From NCBI RefSeq assembly GCF_950023065.1, contig NC_088678.1:28882580-28946579 (forward strand): a DNA stretch of 64,000 bases, in the 5' to 3' direction. Both the position numbers and the translations under genes were made by a program. How positions within the stretch are numbered: position 1 is the first letter of the stretch; the number at the start of each line of letters is the position of its first letter. Under the pieces are notes generated by a model. That model had not been told where the DNA came from. It made no database searches and worked only from the letters and a program-made list of their open reading frames with translations. Shown here piece after piece: positions 12,431-24,059 of this stretch. The stretch is from Planococcus citri (lineage: Eukaryota > Arthropoda > Insecta > Hemiptera > Pseudococcidae).

Positions 12431-14200
12431 GGACTAGGTACCTCATTTTTTGAAAATGTTCGCACATGATCAACTAAACAGGAAATGTCTCAAACAATTG
12501 TCCGAATTTCCCAGTAAACCTGAAAATACCCATCAGCTGGTCGGTTTCCACATTTCACACATTCCACGACAGCAGCGGCGGCAGCAGCAGTATGTTCTAA
12601 ATCTATCTATCAACATTATCTACGATAGTAAAAAATAATTGCGGGGGCTAGTTAGGCAAATTATTCGACACATAGTGATGCGTAGGTAGGTAGTTGGCCG
12701 GCGACTCGAGCCACGACGACGCAACATAATATAAAGAGAACTCTTCGATCAGGGAAATGCTCATCATTTAATCTGGTCTGGCTATGTGAGAGGCGTTTTT
12801 GCCGACGCAAAGGTCGGTGGTTATCTGCAGCTGGCACGATGTGTGTAGGCATAGCGTGTCCCATATACCGCATTGTAGTAGGCTATAGGTAGGTTAGATA
12901 GGTACAGTATGTGGTACTCTTATAATGTAGTGTATCTCGTGTGTCAACGGTAGCGTGTGTGTGGGGTGTCAACGGGGTAAAAAATTCCTCGTATTTGGCA
13001 TATATGAGAGAGTTATGCAATTTGACGTATTTACCGAAGGAATCATCTGTAGGAAATTTCATTTCGCTAACACCTTCGCTTCGCCTTGTGTGTTTTCGGT
13101 GTCTCTATAATACCACCGAATTGCGTACTCGTATCTTCGTGTACTTAGTAGGGTGAGAGATGGAGAAGGATCGACAAGACACCTACTCGCGAGAATATGT
13201 CACGTTCATTACGTGCTTATCAACGCTACCACCCTCGCTTCCTCACTTCATCGTGGTGCTGTTTTCCATTTGAGAGGGCACTCGATGAGTGGTTGTAGAT
13301 TATTACGAGACTCGTACATTGTTTCACTATTGTAGTGTTCCATGTTTTACCTGGTGTTATCCTTTCAACTGGTATGTAAATGTCTACCTATACACACGAG
13401 TACGATCTACGGTCTCGATAAAGGTATCGAATTACAATAGATGACAGAAGCGTCCAAAAAAAAAGCTCAGCTCTGTTGCTGTAGGTATAGCACATTCGCG
13501 AAAATTCGAATTACCTAGTTTAATTTTCTAGTATGGGGTAGAGAGCAGCCAAGTACAGTATATAATATCTGCGTCAAAGATACGTTTTTAATTAGTTTTG
13601 ACGGTGTTTTTGTTGGAATTACAAAAGTTATTATTCGTTTTGGATTTTTCTTTTCTTTCTTTGTCGTCTTGTACGCTAACGTAGTATTACCTACGTATAT
13701 AAAACGACGTCGACGTCATCGCGAAACTTGTACGCGGAGGGTTTTCGCTCGAGGTTAGTTACGCTGTTGTACTCTGCCATTTTCATAAGCTCGCTTATAC
13801 ATTTTGCAAGTCGAAGAAAATGCACTCGGGGAAAACTATACATCTTATTATAAATACACGGTGCGAGCTTTTTCTTACCAAAGGAATTGGTTTATTTGCG
13901 TCATACGTAATACAAAATTGTGTTGTATTTTTACTTCTTCAATCTTATTATTGCCTGGTGTACGTTTTGCTATTTTTTCAATCTTTTTGTTTGGTGGAAA
14001 TTTGCGAAGAAGTTGACGATGAAGGATGTACTGTACTGTAGGTATTGTGTTGCAGTTTTATGATGACGTAAGTGTATCGGAAGTATAGCTTTGGTATCGA
14101 CGTGAATCATTATAATATGACGTCGTCGAGTACATAATATATTTTGCTGTATAATTTTTATAATGGATCAGGGTTTCATTTAAAATGTGTGTTGGTGTTG
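12430..14200. other. CpG-containing, repeat-poor segment 3
   Basis: Richer in CG and in trinucleotide runs (AGCAGCGGCGGCAGCAGCAG near 12570-12590) than its flanks. A string of short open frames on both strands lacks family motifs. Candidate regulatory or transcribed host sequence only. Confidence 0.35.
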
Positions 14201-14509
14201 CTGGATGCTGGAGTATGGTTATAAGTTCGGGATGTGATTTTACATAATATTAAAATGTAAGTTTTTTTTAAAAAAGTGTAGGATGCTTCGAAGTAAATAG
14301 TTTCCTGAAGCTTGTAAATTGCGAATATTTTTCCGAACGTAAAACTTGAAAAAATCCTTGATCAATTTTGGAAATTTTCAAACCCATTATGCCGGAAAAA
14401 ATTCACATTTTAGCAACTTTTTAAACATGTATTTGAATTGAGAAACCATACTTGATTTTTATCGTTTTTCTTACAACGAAATTTATAACTTAATTTGGCA
14501 GTTCAACGA

Positions 14510-15510
14510 AACTTTTACTCGAACGAGGAAACGTAGGCAGTTTATTATAGGTGAAGAAGTTTGATGAATTGCATATTCGAGGTCTCGAGGGACTTGGCTA
14601 CGTTTTATTCAATTTAGAAGTTTGAATAAGTATGGTCTGATTGTCGCCTGAAAATTATTCATCCTGCTAATCAACTGAGATTTGAAGGGATCAATTATTT
14701 TATCAATTGTTCGAGTCATACAGCATTGTGGGACTGTGAAAAAATCATGCGATTGGTCTGCAGTATTTTGAAATTTTAAATTTCAAGCAGTCGAATAAGT
14801 AATAGTGTAAAAAGCAGGAATGTATCTTGTAATCAGAGAGAAAAGTTGAACTTTCTGGTATATTTCGACTTGAACACGATGGACAATTACCGGAAAATTT
14901 AGTGAAGGAGACCCCGGGTCATTTTTTTGTAGTATTTACTACATTTTATGGTAGGTACACTACATACCTACTAAAAAATGTAGTAAAAAGTACTTTTTCT
15001 ACTACTTACAGTTCAAAATAAAATGTACGATAAAATTTATTAAATTTTACAAAAAAGGTAGGTACCTACCTAATCAGAGGGCAACTTTACTAAATTTTAC
15101 AGTAATTTTTACTGAATGGTTATGTCAGTGTACATCTCTGCTTAAATAACAATTTGGAATTAGGAAACAGTTTTTTCTCCAACAACTGAAAGACATTTAA
15201 CCGGTAAATATTTAGAATTTTCATGAGAGAAGTTAGCCACGAACAATCAGATTGTGATATTGAGGAAACCTGCATTCGAGTGATCGCTCAGTTGGGAAAT
15301 CGAGAATTTTCCTTAATTTTCTTAAAACGATTACCTATGTTTATTTCCAAAACCAAATTTCATCGTTGCAGACTGAAACAAAAAGCTGAGATGATAAAAA
15401 TTTTCTTACCAAATTTTATTTTGTTCTTCAACGTCTGAAAGACATTTGCATTTGACTGATTTGACTGATAAATGCTGAGAATTTTCATGAGAGAAGTTAG
15501 CACGAACAAT
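14510..15510 (+). repeat. Repeat family D3, unit 1 and start of the interrupted unit
   Basis: Blocks such as GAAAATTATTCATCCTGCTAAT, TCAATTGTTCGAGTCATACAG and GAGAAGTTAGCCACGAACAATC recur at 16240-16800 and 18290-18730. The second block of the unit is repeated from about 15430, where it runs into the hAT-like element at 15519. The family reads as a decayed tandem repeat of variable unit length. Confidence 0.8.
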
Positions 15511-15518
15511 CTGATTGT

Positions 15519-16191
15519 TAGGGCAACCCAATATATTTTTTTGAATCTTTTTTTGTTGCACTCCGTTTACAAATGTAACAAATTCATTTTACGTTTCAGA
15601 AAATTGCCTTTCATTTAAGACCTACTTCATTTCGAATATTTTCGAATATTTTGCCTTAAAATGAATATTTTCGCATATTTGATTGCTATTTGAATATTTT
15701 TGTCCAAAATTACCACATATTTTGCAATTAATCGAATATTTTTGAATATTTTTGAATATTTTGGAAATTTTTGCATTTTGAGAATCGCAACACAGGAAAC
15801 GTCATTTTCATAGAATGTTGAAGATGAAAAAAATGGTTCTTTTTAATGATGATGATATTGATGATTGATGAAATAATGATGAAGATTGAATTTTAAATCA
15901 AGCTTAGATTTTTTTTCTTTTTTTGACGATCAAAATAGAATTTTAATTCAACAATTTTGTTCCATTTTGCGAAATTGCGAATAGTTCATGTGATTTAGGA
16001 AACAAAACCGAACGATGTAGCCATTTTTGTAATGTGCTTGTAAAGGCGAGTGAAACGATACCAAATTTGATTTCGAATATTTTTGAATATTTTAGGGGTA
16101 ATCGAATATTTTTGTCGAATATTTCACCTCAAAAAATCGAATATATATTGAATATTTTACCTTGAATGAGAGCATATTTTGGGTTGCCCTA
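15519..16191. mobile_element. hAT-like non-autonomous element, 8-bp target duplication
   Basis: A 673-bp element with inverted ends TAGGGCAACCCAA and an exact 8-bp duplication CTGATTGT at 15511-15518 and 16192-16199. Eight-base duplications are the signature of hAT transposons. Both subterminal regions are packed with CGAATATTTT/TTGAATATTT words, as expected for transposase-binding repeats. There is no transposase. The uninterrupted site is present in paralogous units near 15245 and 18640. Confidence 0.92.
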
Positions 16192-16199
16192 CTGATTGT

Positions 16200-16800
16200 G
16201 ATACCTATTGAAGAAAAAGTGCATTCGAGTTTACTCGATTTTCAAGTTTGAATAAGTATATGGTCTGATTATCGCCTGAAAATTATTCATCCTGCTAATC
16301 GGCTGAGATTTAAAGGACCCAATTATTTCATCAATTGTTCGAGTCATACAGAAGCATCGTGAGACTGTGAAAAAATCGTGCAATTGGTCTGCAGTAGATA
16401 TGTCGAAACTTGAAATTTCAAGTAGTCGAATAAGCAAAAAGCAGAAATGTACTTGTAATCAGCGTGGAAAGTTGAACTTTCTGGAACTCAATGATGCGCT
16501 ATTTCGAATAAGTTTATTCTTTTGCCATAATTTTTTAATGGTTTATGATTTTCATCAACCTTCCAACGCCTGAAAGAAATTCAACCGATAAATATTGAGA
16601 ATTATCATGAGCGAAGTTAGCCACAAACAATCAGATTGTGATATTGAGGGGAAAATGCATTCGAATGATCGTTCAGTTTGAGAATTGAGAATTTTCTTCA
16701 ATTTTCATTAAACAATTATGTTTATTTCCAAAGCCAAATTCATCGTTGCAGACTGAAACAAAAAGCCAAAATGATGAAAATTTTCTGTTAAATTTTATCA
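16200..16800 (+). repeat. Repeat family D3, unit 2
   Basis: It continues the interrupted unit after the hAT-like element and then repeats the blocks seen at 14510-15440, ending at the TTGCAGACTGAAACAAAAAG block also seen near 15367. The short open frames here are fragments of repeat. Confidence 0.8.
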
Positions 16801-17590
16801 GTTGAAAAGATTTTCGATTTTTTTATTTCGATTTTTCTAATAAGATCTGCAAAAGAAAAATACTAGGGGTAAAATAATTTTGGGATTTTCGATTTTGATA
16901 GAATTTCATTTTGGAATTTGAGGAAATTCGGTTGATGTACCTTTAAAAATTGATGCAGTTTTTATGCAGTGACATAATTTTTTAATAGAAAAAAATTTTC
17001 GTTTCAGAAGACGATAATAAGGTACCTATGGGAAATATTAGTCTCAATCGTACTTCTGTCAAATTTTTTTAAAGGCTCGTTTATAATGGCTTATTCCATT
17101 CTTTTCAATGAAAAATCACAGAAATTTCAATTACCATACTGATTATGAACGATTTCATTGAAAAACGACAGATGAACTTTTCAATTATTTTATTCTATGT
17201 TTTTCAATTACCATTATAAATGAGTCTTTACTTTCTTTAATAGTTGTTGAAATGTCTTGATTTGACAGTTCATTAGGCCCACAATCAATTTCAAAGCAAT
17301 ATGCTTCAAAATATTTTTTAGGGTTTTTGCTGCTGGCAGCTAAAAAACCTATTGCAATTGATTTCATCATAAGGGTTTTTCAATTTTTAGCCAATCAGTG
17401 AACAGTATTTTAGAGAGACCATAGTGTTTATTATTGTCAGATGAGAAATTTTATAATTTGGAATTCGATTATTATTTATTATTAATATCATATTTTTAAT
17501 TTTTATTATTTATTTTAATGATTTTTTTCATCAATTATTCATTCAACATGTCTTATGTCGAATACCGAATAGTTTTTTAATTTATAAATA
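16800..17590. other. AT-rich stretch without recognised gene
   Basis: A/T-rich sequence between a D3 unit and the next hAT-like element. No gene or bounded repeat seen. Confidence 0.45.
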
Positions 17591-17592
17591 GG

Positions 17593-18180
17593 TAGAGTGC
17601 GGATTTTTATGCACGAAAAATCTCAAATTATGCACATAATTTATGCATTGTAAAATCCTGAAATATGTCATTTTTATGCATTTAAATGCTGAAAAATGCA
17701 AAATATGCACAATTGAGATGGGTGTTGTTGGAAAGCATTTTTCAATCTGAGTACAATGGTAGGACTCATTTTTTGTTATTTTCCAATTACATTCTATAAA
17801 ACACACAAAAAAAGGAAAAAATACAAACAGCATGTATTGAAAATCGTCATAAATTGAAAAATCACAAAATCAGTTGAAAAAAATTTTTATTTTTATTTTT
17901 TTTTGTTTTGGCAGTCATTTTGATTAAAAAAAAAACTTGGAAAATGAAAATTTTGGTCGAAATTTTTGAAATATGCTGAAAATGGCCAAAATATGTCGCT
18001 TTATGCACATTTAATGCTAGAATTATGACGTTTTATGCATTTACAGCCAAAATATGCAAAATATGCACAATCAAATTGGGCTCATTTTACTCAAAATGTT
18101 CCGAATCACAAAGATCAATGCGATATGCACAATTATCTCGTACATATCAAAATATGCAAAAAATAAAAATCCGCACTCTA
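17593..18180. mobile_element. hAT-like non-autonomous element with ATGCA words
   Basis: A 588-bp element with perfect 18-bp inverted ends TAGAGTGCGGATTTTTAT and an exact 8-bp duplication TAAATAGG at 17585-17592 and 18181-18188. The subterminal regions are dense in ATGCA, TATGCAC and AAATATGC words on both sides. No coding capacity remains. Confidence 0.93.
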
Positions 18181-18227
18181 TAAATAGGTAACTTGAAAGT
18201 TGAAAAATGTAAAAAGTACTTAATATC

Positions 18228-18290
18228 AGTAGCCCTTATGAAATGGTCATGAGGCAAATTGACCGATAGGTAGATTAGGACTAGGAAACG
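18228..18290 (+). repeat. Short dispersed duplicate, copy 1
   Basis: Matches 19688-19750 over about 60 bp, including GATAGGTAG and CATGAGG, with scattered mismatches. Confidence 0.6.
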
Positions 18291-18730
18291 TACGCAGTTT
18301 CTTATAGATGAAGAAGTTTGATGAACGAGGGACTTGGCTACGTTTTATTTGATTTTGAAGTTTGAATAAGCATGGTCTGATTTCGCCTGAACATTATTCA
18401 TCCTGCTAATCGGCGGAGATTTGAAGGGACCATAGTATGTCGAAATTTGAGATTTCAAGTAGTCGAATAAGCAAAAAGCAGAAATGTACTTGTGATCTGT
18501 TTGGAAATTCGATCTTTCTGGTACTTAATAATTGCTAATTGCTGTTAAATGTGAACAAGAAAGGGTTTTTTCTTTTCCAATAATTATTCTTTAATGGTTC
18601 ATAAGTATGGAGAATTTTCATGAGAGAAGTTAGCCACGAACAATCAGATTGTGACATTGAGGAAAAAATGCATTCGAATGATCGCTCAGTTTGAGAATTG
18701 AGAATTTTCTTTAATTTTCTTTAAACAAGA
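18280..18730 (+). repeat. Repeat family D3, unit 3
   Basis: A shortened copy of the D3 unit with internal deletions relative to 14510-15440. It keeps ACATTATTCATCCTGCTAATCG and the GAGAAGTTAGCCACGAACAA block with the intact target site of the hAT-like insertion. Confidence 0.8.
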
Positions 18731-18859
18731 GATCTTAGATTCAAAAAGTAGAATCATTTCCTTGTCTCATAATTAGAATTGAATGTGTACGATTATTTCA
18801 CATAATTAAAAATAATTAAGGATCGATCAATATCGATGTATAAAAATGGGGAATTAATT

Positions 18860-18925
18860 GAAGCTCACCAACCCTACAGGTGTAGCATATACATATGTAG
18901 CTACACCCTGTTACATGGTATCTCC
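18860..18925. repeat. Short hairpin
   Basis: AGGTGTAGC and GCTACACCT form inverted arms around an ATATACATAT spacer at about 18880-18910. Role unknown. Confidence 0.5.
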
Positions 18926-19249
18926 GGTGCTCTGACTTAGGCTGCCATGTCTGGATCATATGGTCTTTGTGGAAATTAATACCAATGTATCTCAAACTCC
19001 CAAAATAATAAATTAAATCATTCAAATCATAATTACTTTTATTCTTCTTATTTCAAATTAACAAAATTCATAACTGGAAAATAATCTCGAAATAACTCGA
19101 AAAATTATACTTACTTTTTTCAATCCATTTGTGTTATACTCGTATGTAAATATTAAGGTCACATTAATTGATATTAAGCTGCCTTCACCGTGTGTATGCA
19201 ATTAAAAATAAAATAAAAATAAATCTTTCCACCTGCGAAAGTGGGAAAG

Positions 19250-19285
19250 GCAACACATAGGGACTCGATCCCTCAGTCAACTCCA
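19250..19285 (-). other. Possible RNA polymerase III B-box in a decayed SINE
   Basis: On the minus strand GGGATCGAGTCCC fits the tRNA B-box pattern GWTCGANNC. I found no matching A-box at the expected distance and no cloverleaf, so this is at most a SINE remnant. Confidence 0.15.
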
Positions 19286-19687
19286 ATTATTTTACTCTCT
19301 TCAATTATTTATTTTTTGCTTGACAGAAAAAATGTATAATGGAAAAGTGTAAAAATAATCGAGGCGAATTCAGGGAGCATGTTGCTATATTATGCTTCTC
19401 AAGACTTTTTTTTTACATTTATTTTAATTTCTTATTTTAACGCGCGCGTTTTTTTTTAGAAATACTCGTAAAATTCTGAATTGATCTTACTAGTTCCTTA
19501 TTTTCTGAATACTACAGCCGACCGCTTTCAACTCATCTTTCAAACGTTGTGATAGATGTAACGAATCCAAATTTTTCTCAAGGATGTCATAATCTCGTTG
19601 CAATTTCATATTTTCTTTCCTGATCGAGCTTCATATTATTTTGAAGACATGAAATAAATATTCTTTTCAAAAATCATGTATATCATT

Positions 19688-19750
19688 AGCTCTGATGAAA
19701 TGATCATGAGGTAAATTGACGGATAGGTAGAGTAGGCCTAGTATTTTAAT
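19688..19750 (+). repeat. Short dispersed duplicate, copy 2
   Basis: Partner of 18228-18290, sharing GATCATGAGGTAAATTGACG-type sequence. Confidence 0.6.
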
Positions 19751-20011
19751 TTCAAGTCCTAGATTTTTTAGGTAGATACATTATCAAATCTTGACTTCTG
19801 AAAAATTGAAAATAAAAATGCATTGCTATAATTATCCACGCGAAAATTTTATTAACGACTTTTTGATCTTGTCAGTCTTTTATTCTTACTTGAAATTCTA
19901 CGTGAACATTATGTACCTATGTAGAAAGCCAAATTCGTGTTTTTTTATCGTGCCTTTTTCGTGCACCCAAAATGAAATTTCATACTTATATCACGTGTCA
20001 AGTTTACACAC

Positions 20012-20643
20012 TAGGGTGGTCCTTATTTTCAAAGTTGGGATTTTCCTCCCTCTCAACCCTCGAAGTGGTGACCTCTGGTGAGAAAATAACTCCTCATTTT
20101 TTATTTTTTCCATTTTCAAAAAACTGGGGACGCGGTGGACCCCTCAATTTTCAAAAATTTTATTAAATAAAACTTCACTGTAAAATTTTGAAATTTCAAG
20201 TTCTGTTATCTCTAAAAAGTCTCATTTCGAGTAAAGTAAACTATCATGACGATTTTAGCCCTCTCCATTGAAAACCAAGGTGACCCCCTTAAATAGCTGA
20301 AATTTAATGTAAAATACGAATTTCAGCTAATCTAGGGGACCAACTTGGTTTTCTAGGGATAGGGTTAGTATCCTCATGAGAGTTTATTTTACTCAAAAGA
20401 GACTTTTTAAACGTGTTAAAAAACTTGACATTTTTGAATTTTGAAAATTTTGCTTTAAAGTTGCACTTTTTTCAAATTTTTGAAAATTGATAGGCCCACC
20501 GCAGCCCGAGTTTTTTAAAAATGGAAAAGATAAAAAATAGGGAATTATTTTCTCACCAGAGGTCACCACTTTTGAGGGCTGGGACTGGGAGCAGAAGAAA
20601 TCACGATTTTTTGTTTTTGGTCATCTATTTAAAAACCACCCTA
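20012..20643. mobile_element. hAT-like full-length foldback element
   Basis: A 632-bp element with ends TAGGGTGGT/ACCACCCTA and near-identical 8-bp flanks TTACACAC (20004-20011) and TTACACAT (20644-20651). Almost the entire length is an inverted repeat: the block GTGACCTCTGGTGAGAAAAT near 20070 returns as ATTTTCTCACCAGAGGTCAC near 20545, and the centre at about 20330 is flanked by GGGGGTCACC-type and GGGGACCAAC-type arms. No coding capacity. Confidence 0.82.
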
Positions 20644-20656
20644 TTACACATAGTCT

Positions 20657-20675
20657 CCCCACCCCCCCCCCCCCC
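20657..20675. repeat. Poly-C tract
   Basis: CCCC, one A, then fourteen C residues, just beyond the hAT-like foldback. Confidence 0.9.
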
Positions 20676-20934
20676 AAAATCAAGTTTTCAGGAAGCCCCA
20701 AATTTTAAAAATACGTATTCTAAATAGGAGATTTTTTGGGATATTCTTCTCCATGAACTCATGAAGGTGCATACGATTTCAAGATTCAGCCTCGTCTCTG
20801 TGCCTCATCCCATTCCTTTTATCATTTTATTCGACGAAAGAACCTCTAACAAGGTTCGTACATCATTGAAATCACGAATCGAGACATTTGTGTCATTTTT
20901 GGGTTACTTTTTAAATTAAAAAAAATTTGATACA

Positions 20935-21200
20935 ATGGCCAGGAAAATTTTCATTTCTTTCCTTATTCAAGATTTTGTATAAAACCATCTTATTGTTTTT
21001 AAACAATTATTTTCCAGAAAATTTGAAAAAAAAACAATTGGTCCAAGCGAAGCGAGTGCAAAGAAAAACTTATAAATAAAAGCTTTTTTCTGTATTTTTG
21101 CTGTATTATTATGGCAAAAAATTTGAGAAAATCAGCGAAGAAATTCGCGATAATCTTTTTTACAACTTTAGCAACCGACTGTTGAATTTTCAAGAAAATT
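20935..21200 (-). repeat. Dispersed repeat D2, minus-strand copy
   Basis: Reverse-complement relative of 11230-11460. Both contain a stretch coding on the read strand for FLKF(L/F)AI. The open frame of about 83 codons here is repeat, not gene. Confidence 0.6.
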
Positions 21201-21649
21201 TTGACTCCAAAAGTTAGTTGCTGAAGTTGTGAAGAAGATGCACAATTCACTTGAAAACACGAATTTTCCCATCATTTTCTCACATTTTGAGCCATACGTA
21301 TAACTGCACATTGTTCTTAACAAATTTGTCACTTGTTGGTTGTCATTTGAAAATATTTTTCATCATCTCCAAAATTTACAGGTTTTAAGTGAAAGTTTTC
21401 TTTCTGTTCCTGTGTCTCAGCTTCATCACGTAAAATTTCAGTACGATGTAAATTAAATTGTGTAATTTTGGTAGTCTTATTTGAAAAAAAAATTGTTCAT
21501 GTCCATGTGATGATCGTGTAAAACTGTAAAACTTTTTAGGGTATAAGATTTTTAATCATAAATATAATTTCAATCAAAAAAGAAAGTACCTAAGTACCTG
21601 TCTATCAAAGAAATTAAAAAAAAAATAGTACATGGGTAGGTCTAATTTA

Positions 21650-22420
21650 AAATTATGAAAAAGTAAACTTACTCGTACCTACCTATCCTCGACGTTATGT
21701 AGGGAAACGTTATTTTTTGAGCTTCAGTTGATTTTTTTTTATTGATTTCCGAGTATGAAAATACGAATCCAATTTCTGCATATACGACTCAGTATGTTCG
21801 ATTTTTTTCACTATATTTAGTTATTTTTTTTTACGCTCAAATAGTAAATATTTCCTCTTCGTCTTTTTTTTCCTCCTCTCGCGAAAGGAAAATAAATTCT
21901 TTGCAAATGAGCTCGACGATGAAACAGGAAAGAGCTGAAACTAATGAAGAATAAGGAGAAAACCGATTAAATAATTCCACGTCGTAGCGAATTTCGTCGA
22001 AAGTTTTGTATTCAAGCGTCGAGATACGAAGCTATATAGTCGGAAGAAAGGTACAGACGAGGGGGTGACTGGAGGTGATTTTTACGCAGCTTGACGGCGA
22101 CGGGGTCCTCGAACAGCGAATAAGTTATCCGAGTAAATGGACCGCGTTGAAAAGGTCCGTGTGTTGCGGAAACGTGTTAATTAAGCTTTTGAAACTCAGA
22201 CGAGGCGCGGTGCCCGGAGCAAAGGCGTTGCAGCTGACGTTGACAGATAGTAAATTAAAGGTATTTATTCAAGAAGGCGCGATTTTTTTACTAGTCGTTG
22301 GTGGGAAAAGTTGACGGAGTGGAGGCGGCGTGTCTCGACTTGGTTTGCTCAGAGTAATTATCGGGTGTAGGAAAGTATGAGGATGTAATGTATTTCATAG
22401 CTAAACGAGCCCCTTTATGG
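21650..22420. other. CpG-containing segment 4a, with a GC-rich core
   Basis: The core at about 22075-22320 is the most GC-rich non-repetitive stretch of the window and has an open plus-strand frame of 79 codons without any family motif I recognise. It could be a conserved regulatory element or an exon; I cannot separate these from sequence alone. The AT-rich flank starting at about 22430 contains the FB1 copy. Confidence 0.35.
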
Positions 22421-22548
22421 TGCCCCTCCTTTGCAATATGGGACGAATTTAGATTGGAGGATATACTTACTTACTTTTTGGGAGATCAATTCCTTATCTG
22501 TTAATGAAAAATTTGGTGCTTTTTTTCTTACGAGGGAGGTATTCCAAG

Positions 22549-23251
22549 GCACAAAAATTTTGAACCAGGTGAAGAAGAATCGCAAGAGGACATCAAAACA
22601 CACCTCCTTCAAAAATTTTAGAAGCTGAAAATTATTTTTTCCATTTTTGACAAATTCAAAAATTCAAATTTGGTCCATTTCTCATGAAAAAATCAAAATT
22701 TTGATCTAATTGGTATAAAAAGCTAAAATTCAGTTTTTACCCTATTCTTGACCTCTTGAGTGGATTGGTGATGGCTTCGAACCGTTTTGGAGCCTCCAGC
22801 AAATTTTCGAATTCTCCAGTTTTCAAAAAAAAAAACCGTTGTAATGAAATCCAGAGCATATAAACTCGGATGTACCTATGTATCATTTTCGTGACTCTTT
22901 CGATCAGTTCAGCACCCATGAATTTGAATTCATCATTTTTGGCACCCATTCAATCGATTTGGGCACATATTTTCAAAATGTTTTTGCACCTGCCCAAATC
23001 CAATATTTTCTTTAGTGATTATTTTTGAAAAAATGGGAAAAATTCATCAAAATCCGCTGGAGACTCCAGAACGATTCGAAATCATCGTCCATAAAATTTT
23101 TTTGACCTTTTTCATGAGAAATAAGCCAAATTTGAATTTTTAAAAATTTGTCAAAATCAAAAAATGAATTCCAGCTCTCTAAATTTTTGCTGAGGTATAT
23201 TTTGGAGTCCTCTTTTGAATTTCCTTTGTCCAGTTGAAAAATTATTGTGCC
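22549..23251. repeat. Foldback family FB1, copy 1
   Basis: The left arm starts GGCACAAAAATTTTGAACCAG and the right arm ends in TTGAAAAATTATTGTGCC. Inner arms TTTTGGAGCCTCCAGC and GCTGGAGACTCCAGAACG are also inverted. The longest open frame inside (131 codons, minus strand) is a by-product of the repeat. Related copies lie at 48085, 52753 and 56870, and the array from 58.1 kb is made of the right arm. Confidence 0.8.
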
Positions 23252-23379
23252 AGTTTGGAGCTGAAAAAAATTTAAAATCGTCATTTCTTTTCCAAAGTTT
23301 TTACTCTGATGTGAAGTGAGGGGGGTTGGGATCGAATAAAGATTAATACTTTGGTAACTTTCATCTTCAGTGTGGAAAT

Positions 23380-24020
23380 ATCTCGTACTATACTCGAAAT
23401 TTTTCATGTTTTTCTTTCTCCATCGTTCATGTCACCGAAGAAAAGAAGACTATATAAAAGTAAACCGAATACCATCTCGAGAAAATACTGTTATTATGGT
23501 ATTTTGTGTGTACAGTGTTATTCTATGTGTACTGTACTTCGTCATTAGCGCGCTTTAAGCGGCGCCTGTCTTTAGTATTTTCTCATCGTCTCGGTGAATT
23601 TTCTTTTTTTTTTCATTCTTTTTTCAGCGGGAGCAGATTATACGTAATTTTTTTCGGCTTTATGATCGTCGCGACGACGGTTACGGTCTTATTTTCGTCT
23701 CTCTCTTTAATACGTTTCTATGGCGAGATTATATATACTATAAGAAGAAAGGCGAAATTACGTAGGGATGCGGAAAGCCTTGATTTAAACGTTTCCGCAT
23801 GTCTCGTTTTCAGGCCATGTCGACGTGCATCCGGCATCGTGGAATTTTATAAATTTTTTCTAATCTAGTTTCCCTCCATCTTCTGTTGTCTCTGGGTTTC
23901 GCTCATCATGTCTTGCGGAGTTGGGGTTGTTTTTTACACTCCGGTTTGTGCGACTGATCTTGCGTAAATGTACGTTTATTTGGACTTGAACATTCGTCCT
24001 TTATAAGTATTTGAGCCGAC
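23380..24020. other. CpG-containing segment 4b
   Basis: CpG-rich, pyrimidine-rich sequence continuing segment 4 after the FB1 insertion, with TATATA at about 23731 and an open frame of 120 codons rich in F, S and R. The frame shows no recognisable domain. Confidence 0.3.
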
Positions 24021-24059
24021 GATAGACGATATCTTATTTTTTTTCGTATTTTTTTAAAA

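Noticed and set aside
19250..19285. tRNA gene on the minus strand
   Set aside because: A B-box-like GGGATCGAGTCCC is present but no A-box or cloverleaf arms could be drawn.
23012..23407. 131-codon minus-strand open frame
   Set aside because: Most of it coincides with the right arm of foldback FB1 copy 1, so the frame is a by-product of the repeat.
23506..23868. 120-codon plus-strand open frame with hydrophobic middle
   Set aside because: Suggestive of a membrane segment but with no family motif, no start-site context and a T-rich origin for the hydrophobic residues.
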